From Thermodesulfobacteriota bacterium (GTDB lineage: Bacteria; Desulfobacterota; Desulfobacteria; Desulfobacterales; RPRI01), in assembly GCA_030836965.1 (NCBI GenBank), contig JAUPLM010000133.1:1-11496 (forward strand): a stretch of 11,496 bases of DNA, in the 5' to 3' direction. A program made the translations under genes and the position numbers. Position 1 is the first letter of the stretch. Each line of letters opens with the position of its first letter. Shown piece by piece: positions 1 through 6,467 of the stretch. Under the pieces are notes generated by a model. It was given only the letters and a program-made list of their open reading frames with translations, was not told the DNA's origin and did no database searches.

Positions 1-936
<936 letters not shown>

Positions 937-989
937 TTAATTCAATGCGCAAAACTGAAAAACCGTTATTCTACCCCTTCCATTATTTT

Positions 990-1451
990 CTATCCGCGTT
1001 TCTTTTTAAAAAACTCCTGAATCAGACTCCTGCATTCTTCTTCACAAATACCTGATATTAATCTGGTTTTATGATTCAGCCGTTTGTCTTCCGTAAAGTT
1101 ATAGAGGGAACCTGCCGCTCCTCCTTTGGGATCATATGCCCCAAAGACTATCTTTTTTATTCTTGAATTTATTACTGCACCCATGCACATGATACATGGT
1201 TCAATCGTTACATAAAGTATTGTTTCCAATAGCCTGTAATTCTTTATTATAATACCGGCTTTTCTCAAAACAAGAATTTCCGCGTGTGCTGAAGGGTCGC
1301 AAAGAGATATTGTCCTGTTATGCGCAGATGCAATAACTTCCCCATTTTCAGCAACTAGTATTGCACCTATAGGAACTTCGCCATTTTGTCCAGCCTTTTT
1401 TGCCTCGCCTATGGCCAGCTTCATATATTCTTCATGAGATTTCTTATTCAT
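990..1451 (-). CDS. tadA: tRNA-specific adenosine deaminase (A34 to inosine)
   Basis: Zinc-dependent deaminase that converts the wobble adenosine of tRNA-Arg(ACG) to inosine, letting one tRNA read CGU, CGC and CGA. The 153-residue length is normal for bacterial TadA. The zinc site is complete: His56-Ala-Glu58 in DPSAHAE (zinc ligand and proton-shuttle Glu) and Pro85-Cys86-x-x-Cys89 in TIEPCIMCMGA. The N-terminal EVPIGA (residues 25-30) and FGAYDPKGGAAGS (103-115) are also typical and separate it from cytidine or guanine deaminases. The ribosome site is weak: only GGA about 5 bases before the ATG at 1451. The most striking context is that its substrate, tRNA-Arg(ACG), begins 129 bases away on the opposite strand. 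purA lies 89 bases downstream in the same direction. Confidence 0.95.
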   Translation of the reverse strand: MNKKSHEEYMKLAIGEAKKAGQNGEVPIGAILVAENGEVIASAHNRTISLCDPSAHAEILVLRKAGIIIKNYRLLETILYVTIEPCIMCMGAVINSRIKKIVFGAYDPKGGAAGSLYNFTEDKRLNHKTRLISGICEEECRSLIQEFFKKKRG

Positions 1452-1460
1452 TTTTTCCGT

Positions 1461-1474
1461 TGTTAAGTGTTAAG
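1461..1474. repeat. Two perfect heptamer copies in the tadA leader
   Basis: TGTTAAG occurs twice back to back, 10 bases upstream of the tadA start codon, and is followed by the partial match TTAGCGT. It is short and could be chance, but it has the same period as the heptamer array between gmd and fcl. Confidence 0.4.
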
Positions 1475-1523
1475 TTAGCGTCTAAGCACATCTCTTCTTT
1501 TGACTCTCATTCATTTTTTTACG

Positions 1524-1552
1524 TTGACAATATCATGACTATATTTTATTAA
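1524..1552 (+). promoter_or_regulatory. Sigma-70 type promoter of tRNA-Arg
   Basis: A perfect -35 box TTGACA (1524-1529) is followed, after a 17-base spacer, by TATTAA (1547-1552). Transcription would start near 1559, about 22 bases before the mature tRNA. The bases after the -10 box, CAGCCC, are GC-rich. Such discriminators are typical of stably expressed RNA promoters under stringent control; that reading is inference. Confidence 0.7.
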
Positions 1553-1580
1553 CAGCCCAAATTTCAAATCAATTCAATTT

Positions 1581-1657
1581 GCGCCCGTAGCTCAGTTGGA
1601 TAGAGTGCCGGACTACGAATCCGTAGGCCGCAGGTTCGAATCCTGCCGGGCGCGCCA
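1581..1657 (+). tRNA. tRNA-Arg, anticodon ACG
   Basis: A complete 77-base cloverleaf. The acceptor GCGCCCG pairs with CGGGCGC, followed by discriminator G and an encoded CCA. The D arm is GCTC/GAGT with AGTTGGATA as loop. The anticodon arm is CCGGA-CTACGAA-TCCGT. The variable loop is AGGCC, and the T arm is GCAGG-TTCGAAT-CCTGC. The anticodon ACG lies at 1615-1617, so A34 is base 1615, the position TadA converts to inosine. It reads arginine CGN codons. The outermost anticodon-stem pair (27-43) is a C-U mismatch, while the other four pairs are intact. It has its own promoter upstream and an intrinsic terminator downstream, so it appears to be a single-gene transcription unit. An apparent reverse-strand reading frame across it is an artefact. 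Confidence 0.97.
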
Positions 1658-1663
1658 GTTAGT

Positions 1664-1693
1664 AAAAAAGGGCTGCTCCCAGCCCTTTTTTTT
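1664..1693 (+). terminator. Intrinsic terminator after tRNA-Arg
   Basis: AGGGCT (1669-1674) pairs with AGCCCT (1681-1686) around the loop GCTCCC. A run of eight T follows, and the A run before the stem can extend the pairing. It begins 7 bases after the tRNA CCA and should separate the tRNA from gmd. Confidence 0.9.
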
Positions 1694-1717
1694 ACTACAT
1701 ATAAAGCACTGATGTTT

Positions 1718-1745
1718 CTTGCAAAGATTCCGTATGTGTTATATT
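1718..1745 (+). promoter_or_regulatory. Candidate extended -10 promoter for the sugar-nucleotide genes
   Basis: TATATT (1740-1745) is preceded by TG and one base (1737-1739), the extended -10 arrangement. A poor -35 match, CTTGCA (1718-1723), lies 16 bases upstream. Transcription would begin near 1752, giving a leader of about 60 bases before the gmd ATG at 1812. It is placed after the tRNA terminator, where a new promoter is needed. This is a motif match only. Confidence 0.4.
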
Positions 1746-1811
1746 GGTTACCGTAAATAGACTTAAAGTATTTCAGCTCATTATTTAATTGAGAAAGTGA
1801 AGCCATCTTTT

Positions 1812-2966
1812 ATGAAAACAGCTCTGATAACCGGAATAACAGGTCAGGATGGAGCATACCTTGCGGAATTGCTTCTTAAAAAGGGATATACCGTTCACGG
1901 GATAAAACGGAGAGCCTCCTCGTTCAATACCGGAAGGGTTGACCATTTATACAGGGATCCTCATGAAGAGGACGTGAGGTTTTTCATGCATTACGGAGAC
2001 ATGACCGATTCGGCCAATCTTATCCGTATCGTCCAGGAAGTCCAACCTGACGAAATATACAATCTCGCAGCCCAGAGCCATGTCCAGGTATCGTTTGAAA
2101 CTCCTGAATATACAGCTAATACTGATGCTATCGGCGCTCTGAGAGTTCTCGAGGCGATAAGAATTCTCGGCCTTGAAAAGAAAACCCGTTTCTATCAGGC
2201 TTCATCGAGTGAGTTGTACGGGAAAGTTCAGGAGGTACCCCAGACCGAACGAACACCTTTTTATCCCCGCTCGCCTTATGCCTGCGCCAAGCTCTACGCA
2301 TACTGGTGTACAGTGAACTACCGGGAAGCATACGGCATGTTTGCTTGTAACGGTATTCTCTTCAATCATGAGTCGCCGCTTCGGGGTGAAACCTTTGTCT
2401 CCCGCAAGATAACCCGGGCGGCGGCACGTATAGCTCTCGGCCTTGAAAATAAACTCTTTCTGGGAAATCTGAACGCTCTCAGGGACTGGGGCGATGCAAG
2501 AGACTTTGTGAGGGCGCAGTGGCTCATTTTACAGCAGAAGAAGCCGGATGATTATGTGATTGCCACCGGAGTGCAGCATTCCGTGAAGGAGCTTTGCGAA
2601 TATGCGTTCAGGGTGGCAGGAATAGAGATCGAATGGAAAGGAAGCGGTGTAAAGGAAAAAGGGATTGTAGCCGGCTTCGATCCGGAAAAAATTTCGGTAA
2701 AAACCGGCACAAATCTTACGGGAAACAGACTGAAAAAAGGGCAGCCGGTTGTATTAATCGATTCAAGGTATTTCAGGCCTACGGAGGTGGATACTTTATT
2801 GGGCGACCCTTCCAGAGCAAAGAAAAAACTGGGATGGACCCCTGAAATTTCCTTTGAAGCGATGGTGGAAGAGATGGTTGTCAGTGATATTGAAGAAGCT
2901 ACGCGTGAAGCCATCTGCAGAAGAAACGGCTTTATTACTCCTGCTTCCTTTGAAGCGAATATGTGA
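1812..2966 (+). CDS. gmd: GDP-mannose 4,6-dehydratase
   Basis: Cytoplasmic short-chain dehydrogenase/reductase that uses bound NADP to turn GDP-D-mannose into GDP-4-keto-6-deoxy-D-mannose, the entry to GDP-L-fucose, GDP-rhamnose, colitose and related sugars. From the ATG at 1812 the protein has 384 residues; E. coli Gmd has 373. Visible signatures are the nucleotide-binding [10 protein letters not shown] near the N-terminus, [14 protein letters not shown], the catalytic region QASSSELYG with Ser132 and Glu134, and YxxxK with Tyr156 and Lys160. [10 protein letters not shown] and [15 protein letters not shown] follow later. These residue numbers match E. coli exactly, which supports the 1812 start; Ser stands where E. 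coli has Thr132, a conservative change. A GTG at 1797 would add five residues but has no better ribosome site. fcl, the next enzyme, follows after a 112-base gap filled by tandem repeats. Confidence 0.96.
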   Translation: MKTALITGITGQDGAYLAELLLKKGYTVHGIKRRASSFNTGRVDHLYRDPHEEDVRFFMHYGDMTDSANLIRIVQEVQPDEIYNLAAQSHVQVSFETPEYTANTDAIGALRVLEAIRILGLEKKTRFYQASSSELYGKVQEVPQTERTPFYPRSPYACAKLYAYWCTVNYREAYGMFACNGILFNHESPLRGETFVSRKITRAAARIALGLENKLFLGNLNALRDWGDARDFVRAQWLILQQKKPDDYVIATGVQHSVKELCEYAFRVAGIEIEWKGSGVKEKGIVAGFDPEKISVKTGTNLTGNRLKKGQPVVLIDSRYFRPTEVDTLLGDPSRAKKKLGWTPEISFEAMVEEMVVSDIEEATREAICRRNGFITPASFEANM

Positions 2967-2987
2967 TATGGAAAACAAAGTGACAAA

Positions 2988-3019
2988 AGGATTCGAGGGT
3001 TCAAGGGGTCTAGGGTTCA
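2988..3019. repeat. Degenerate octamer tandem array, four units
   Basis: Four back-to-back 8-base units: AGGATTCG, AGGGTTCA, AGGGGTCT and AGGGTTCA. The second and fourth are identical, and the other two each differ from them at two positions. The array begins 21 bases after the gmd stop and ends 4 bases before the heptamer array. It is non-coding in the gmd-fcl gap. Confidence 0.7.
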
Positions 3020-3023
3020 AGTA

Positions 3024-3065
3024 ACCGCAAACCATAGACCATAAACCAGAAACCAGAGACCATAA
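3024..3065. repeat. Degenerate heptamer tandem array, six units
   Basis: Six contiguous 7-base units with exact spacing: ACCGCAA, ACCATAG, ACCATAA, ACCAGAA, ACCAGAG, ACCATAA. Relative to ACCATAA, the differences are 2, 1, 0, 1, 2 and 0 bases. The array ends 13 bases before the fcl start, so it occupies the leader where a ribosome would load, and no good Shine-Dalgarno is seen there. The units are too short and have no spacers, so this is not a CRISPR array. Confidence 0.8.
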
Positions 3066-3078
3066 ATCGGATATCTGA

Positions 3079-4119
3079 ATGATGAATAAAAATTCGAAAA
3101 TCTTTGTTGCCGGCCATAAAGGACTGGTCGGTTCCGCATTGGTCAGGCGGCTTGAAAAAGAAGGATGTTTGGATCTGATTTTGCGCAGCCATGCACAGCT
3201 TGACCTTGAAAGACAGGCTGAAGTCGAAACTTTTTTCGAAAAAGAACGCCCTGAATATGTTTTCCTGGCGGCGGCAAAAGTCGGCGGTATTCATGCCAAC
3301 AGCACATTTCCGGCTGAGTTTGTGTATAATAATATCGCCATTCAGACAAACATAATCCATTCGGCCTGGAAAACGGGAGTAAAAAGGCTTCTCTTCCTCG
3401 GATCATCCTGTATATATCCCAGGGAGTGTCCACAGCCTATGAAGGAGGAGCATCTTTTAACCGGCCCTCTTGAAGCCACGAATGAGCCTTATGCCATTGC
3501 AAAGATTGCCGGCATAAAGATGTGCGAGGCATACAACCGGGAGTACGGAACAAGCTTTCTTGCCGCGATGCCGACAAATCTTTACGGTCCGAACGACAAC
3601 TTCGATCTGGAAAACAGCCATGTACTTCCGGCTCTCATCCGCAAATTCCATCTTGCCGTACTGGCTGCGGAAGGAAAGCATGACGAAATTAAAAAAGACG
3701 AGCGGATATACGGTTCCATACCCGGAAATGACCCTGTCATTCCGGCCTCGGTAACCATCTGGGGTTCGGGCAAGCCGTTTCGTGAATTTCTTCATGTCGA
3801 CGACCTTGCCGATGCTTGCGTGTTTCTGATGAATCTTGAAGAAAGAGCATTTGCCCCGCTGGTTGCTGCGGGCAGAACGCCCCTCATTAATATAGGTTTC
3901 GGAAAAGATATAACCATAAAGGATCTTGCTGAGCTTGTTCGTAAAATCGTCGGTTTCAGGGGAGAGATGCGTTTTGACTCATCGAAGCCGGACGGAACAC
4001 CAAAGAAACTATTAGATGTTTCAAGAATGAAAGCTCTTGGATGGCAACCGGCAACTTCTCTTGCCGATGGAATACGGAGTACCTTCGAATTTTATTTGAA
4101 AAGGTATGAAGAGTTATAA
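3079..4119 (+). CDS. fcl: GDP-L-fucose synthase (GDP-4-keto-6-deoxymannose 3,5-epimerase-4-reductase)
   Basis: Bifunctional NADPH-dependent enzyme that epimerises C3 and C5 and then reduces C4 of the Gmd product to give GDP-L-fucose (also called wcaG). The nucleotide-binding AGHKGLVGSAL lies at residues 11-21 and KVGGIHAN at 67-74. The catalytic set is Ser109 and Cys111 in GSSCIYP, Tyr138 and Lys142 in NEPYAIAK, and His181 in NSHVLPAL. Each sits two residues after the E. coli equivalent, so the active site is complete. FREFLHVDD follows near 240. At 346 residues it is longer than the E. coli enzyme (321). The extra length is mostly a charged segment of about 20 residues after His181 (roughly 195-220), as in several other bacterial homologues. 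Two adjacent ATGs (3079, 3082) are possible starts; neither has a strong ribosome site. Confidence 0.96.
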   Translation: MMNKNSKIFVAGHKGLVGSALVRRLEKEGCLDLILRSHAQLDLERQAEVETFFEKERPEYVFLAAAKVGGIHANSTFPAEFVYNNIAIQTNIIHSAWKTGVKRLLFLGSSCIYPRECPQPMKEEHLLTGPLEATNEPYAIAKIAGIKMCEAYNREYGTSFLAAMPTNLYGPNDNFDLENSHVLPALIRKFHLAVLAAEGKHDEIKKDERIYGSIPGNDPVIPASVTIWGSGKPFREFLHVDDLADACVFLMNLEERAFAPLVAAGRTPLINIGFGKDITIKDLAELVRKIVGFRGEMRFDSSKPDGTPKKLLDVSRMKALGWQPATSLADGIRSTFEFYLKRYEEL

Positions 4120-4140
4120 CTTTTTAATATTAATAAAAAG
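4120..4140. other. AT-rich inverted repeat after fcl
   Basis: CTTTTTA (4120-4126) and TAAAAAG (4134-4140) are perfect inverted copies around ATATTAA, directly after the fcl stop codon. The stem is weak (one G-C pair) and there is no T run after it. It may therefore be a 3'-end or processing feature, or only AT-rich spacer; rfbA starts 17 bases later. Confidence 0.3.
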
Positions 4141-4157
4141 ACCCGGGAAATAAAAAT

Positions 4158-5030
4158 ATGAAAGGCATAATTCTTGCCGGCGGATCGGGCACGCGACTCT
4201 ACCCGGTTACAAACACTGTTTCTAAACAGCTTCTTCCTGTCTTCGACAAGCCTATGATCTATTACCCCATGTCGATACTGATGCTTGCAGGAATCAGGGA
4301 AATACTTATAATCTCTACGCCCCGCGATCTCCCTTTATATAAAGAGCTTTTTGGTAACGGTTCACAACTGGGTTTAAATCTTTCTTATGCGGAACAGCCT
4401 GATCCCGGCGGCCTGGCCCAGGCCTTTATCATCGGAGAATCTTTTATAGGTCACGACAACGTATGCCTTATTCTCGGAGACAATATCTTCTACGGGTATG
4501 GCCTTTCCGGAATACTTGAGAAAGCGGTCAAGCTGAATGACGGCGCTCTTGTATTCGGATATTTCGTGAAAGATCCCGGGAGGTACGGGGTCATCTCTTT
4601 TGATGATGACGGAAATGTTTTGGACATAGAGGAGAAACCCCTTAAACCGAAATCGAATTACGCGGTGGCCGGCTTGTATTTTTATGATAATGCCGTGCCG
4701 GATATTGCAAAAAGCCTGAAGCCGTCCGCCCGCGGAGAGCTGGAGATAACCGATCTCAACAAAGAATACCTGAAACTGGGCAAACTGAAGGTGGAATTGC
4801 TGGGCCGGGGTATAGCGTGGCTTGATACCGGCACCCACGAAAGTCTTCTGGAAGCATGTAATTTCATCGCGACAATTGAACACCGCCAGGGTTTGAAGAT
4901 CGCATGTCTCGAAGAGATAGCCTTTAACAGGGGTTATATTACGGAAGAACAGCTGATCAAACTTGCGCAGGCGTTTAAAATGAATCATTACGGCGAATAT
5001 TTAATCGATCTGATCTCGCGGAAAAGATAA
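4158..5030 (+). CDS. rfbA: Glucose-1-phosphate thymidylyltransferase
   Basis: Also called RmlA. It makes dTDP-glucose from dTTP and glucose-1-phosphate, the first step to dTDP-L-rhamnose, in the cytoplasm. The 290-residue length is typical. The nucleotidyltransferase signature GGSGTRLYP is at residues 8-16, with Lys23 in [18 protein letters not shown] lies at 79-90, the metal-binding Asp108 is in [10 protein letters not shown], and EKP is at 159-161. ELEITDLN lies at 194-201 and a second metal-type Asp223 in [11 protein letters not shown]. Gly84 stands where many homologues have Asp (PSPDGLAQA), but the flanking motif is intact. The C-terminal helix region (GYITEEQL to the end) is also typical. 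The ribosome site is weak (GGGA). rfbC starts one base after the stop codon, so the two are almost certainly translated together. Confidence 0.96.
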   Translation: MKGIILAGGSGTRLYPVTNTVSKQLLPVFDKPMIYYPMSILMLAGIREILIISTPRDLPLYKELFGNGSQLGLNLSYAEQPDPGGLAQAFIIGESFIGHDNVCLILGDNIFYGYGLSGILEKAVKLNDGALVFGYFVKDPGRYGVISFDDDGNVLDIEEKPLKPKSNYAVAGLYFYDNAVPDIAKSLKPSARGELEITDLNKEYLKLGKLKVELLGRGIAWLDTGTHESLLEACNFIATIEHRQGLKIACLEEIAFNRGYITEEQLIKLAQAFKMNHYGEYLIDLISRKR

Positions 5031-5031
5031 A

Positions 5032-5577
5032 ATGCCTTTTATTGTAAAAACTCTTTCGATTCCTGATGTTATTCTGATTGAACCGAAGATTTTTCAGGAT
5101 AACCGCGGCTGCTTTTTCGAAATATTCAGGGAATCGGAGTTCAATAATGCAAATTTACCGGTCCGTTTTCCTCAGTGCAATTTTTCTTTTTCAAAAAAAA
5201 ACGTGATTCGGGGCCTTCATTATCAGAAACATCCGAAAACCCAGGGCAAGATCATCACGGTGCTCAAAGGCCGCATATGGGATGTCGCCGTCGATATACG
5301 CAGAAACTCTCCCACATATTTGAAATGGTTATCCCTCGAACTTGATGATGCAAACCGCTTTATGCTTTATATTCCGCCCGGTTTTGCTCACGGATTTCTG
5401 GCCTTGTCGGAAGATGTTCATCTTATCTACAAATGCACAAATGAATATGATTCAAAACTGGACGCGGGTATACGCTGGAATGATCCTGATATAGGCATCG
5501 TATGGCCTGTTAAAAATCCGATTTTATCCGATAGAGACGTGGATCTTCCATTTATTAATGAAACAGAGTTATTATAA
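5032..5577 (+). CDS. rfbC: dTDP-4-dehydrorhamnose 3,5-epimerase
   Basis: Also called RmlC. This cofactor-free cupin epimerises C3 and C5 of dTDP-4-keto-6-deoxyglucose, the third step to dTDP-L-rhamnose. The 181 residues fit the family. Visible signatures are DNRGCFFE (23-30), the catalytic RGLHYQ with His63, QGKIITVLKG with Lys73, DVAVDIRRNSPT (84-95), PPGFAHGFLAL with His120, and IYKCTNEYD with Tyr133. IRWNDPDIGI and a late LSDRD with Asp169 follow. The order and numbering agree with Salmonella RmlC. It begins one base after rfbA, with its ribosome site inside the end of rfbA, and its last base is the first base of rfbD (TAATG overlap). Tight coupling within one transcript is therefore likely. 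Confidence 0.96.
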   Translation: MPFIVKTLSIPDVILIEPKIFQDNRGCFFEIFRESEFNNANLPVRFPQCNFSFSKKNVIRGLHYQKHPKTQGKIITVLKGRIWDVAVDIRRNSPTYLKWLSLELDDANRFMLYIPPGFAHGFLALSEDVHLIYKCTNEYDSKLDAGIRWNDPDIGIVWPVKNPILSDRDVDLPFINETELL

Positions 5578-6443
5578 TGATCTGGCTTATCGGAAAGAGA
5601 GGGATGCTGGGAAGAGAGGTTGAAGCTCTCCTTGACCGTCAAAAAAGAGACTATATCGCCACCGGTGCGGAAGTCGATATAACAGACATCAAACAATTGA
5701 AAGAATTCGCTGCGGATAAACCGGTATCCTGGATAATAAATTGCGCAGCCTACACCGCCGTTGACAAGGCGGAAGATGAACCGGAAGAAGCCTTTAAAAT
5801 TAATGCGGATGGCCCTTCGAATATCTCAAAGACGGCTGCATATAAAAATGCAAGGTTGATACATATTTCGACCGATTATGTTTTCGACGGCACAAAAAAA
5901 GGAGCATATCTCGAAACCGATCTTCCGAATCCGATAAATATATATGGTAAAAGCAAATTAAAAGGTGAACAGTATATCGCCGAAAACCTGAAAGCGCATT
6001 TCATAATCAGAACGGCATGGCTCTACGGGAAAAACGGAAACAACTTTGTCCTGACTATGCTTAAACAGTTCAGAGAGAAACCGGAAGTCAGGGTCGTTAC
6101 CGACCAGTGGGGCAGCCCGACCTGTGCGTCTGATCTTGCGGAGGCTATCATAAGAATTATTGATCTCAATTCCGGAACCTTCGGGCTTTACCATTTTGCA
6201 AATGAGGGAGAAATCAACTGGTATCAATTTGCGACTGAGATATATAATCTTGCAAGGATAGAGGGTTTGACGGGCAGATCCGTCCGGCTTCTGCCGGTAA
6301 CAACAGATCAATATCCCACGAAAGCAAAGAGGCCGGTTAACTCCTGTCTGTCAAAGGAGAAAATATCGCGGGATTTCAATATAAAGGTTAAACCCTGGAA
6401 GGAATCATTAGCCAGCTTCATATCGGCTTTAAAAATCGATTGA
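5577..6443 (+). CDS. rfbD: dTDP-4-dehydrorhamnose reductase
   Basis: Also called RmlD. This NAD(P)H-dependent reductase completes dTDP-L-rhamnose by reducing C4. The protein has 288 residues, normal for the family. The nucleotide-binding loop is GKRGMLG (6-12). INCAAYTAVDKAE lies at 54-66, with ISTDYVFDG at 97-105 holding Thr99, and the catalytic YxxxK is Tyr123 and Lys127 in IYGKSK. RTAWLYG (near 144-150), DQWGSPT and RPVNSCLS follow in the usual order. The start codon overlaps the rfbC stop by one base. It is the last gene of the plus-strand run; its stop lies 24 bases from the convergent end of the adenylate cyclase gene. The dehydratase step (rfbB) that links RfbA to RfbC is not in this window. 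Confidence 0.96.
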   Translation: MIWLIGKRGMLGREVEALLDRQKRDYIATGAEVDITDIKQLKEFAADKPVSWIINCAAYTAVDKAEDEPEEAFKINADGPSNISKTAAYKNARLIHISTDYVFDGTKKGAYLETDLPNPINIYGKSKLKGEQYIAENLKAHFIIRTAWLYGKNGNNFVLTMLKQFREKPEVRVVTDQWGSPTCASDLAEAIIRIIDLNSGTFGLYHFANEGEINWYQFATEIYNLARIEGLTGRSVRLLPVTTDQYPTKAKRPVNSCLSKEKISRDFNIKVKPWKESLASFISALKID

Positions 6444-6467
6444 AATCAGAGAGAGATTTATTCTTTT
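6443..6467 (+). terminator. Weak candidate terminator between rfbD and the cyclase gene
   Basis: AAATC (6443-6447) can pair with GATTT (6455-6459), followed by ATTCTTTTTT. The stem is only five base pairs with a single G-C, so any termination would be weak. It is the only structure seen in this short convergent gap. Confidence 0.25.

Noticed and set aside
1564..1806. Reverse-strand reading frame of 80 codons containing [16 protein letters not shown]
   Set aside because: This is the well-known spurious translation of the antisense of a tRNA gene. It lies over tRNA-Arg(ACG) and its terminator.
1797..1811. GTG at 1797 as the start of gmd
   Set aside because: It adds five residues absent from the family. 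The ATG at 1812 gives catalytic numbering identical to E. coli Gmd, and no better ribosome site favours 1797.
2988..3065. CRISPR array
   Set aside because: The units are 7 or 8 bases long, directly adjacent and degenerate. There are no spacers and no cas genes.
3010..3360. Minus-strand frame of 116 codons beside fcl
   Set aside because: One end is the translated heptamer array (a repetitive FMVSGFWFMVYGL-type sequence) and the rest is antisense to fcl.
4374..4988. Minus-strand frame of 204 codons inside rfbA
   Set aside because: It is antisense to rfbA, whose motifs are complete. The translation resembles no family I know, and no ribosome site precedes it.
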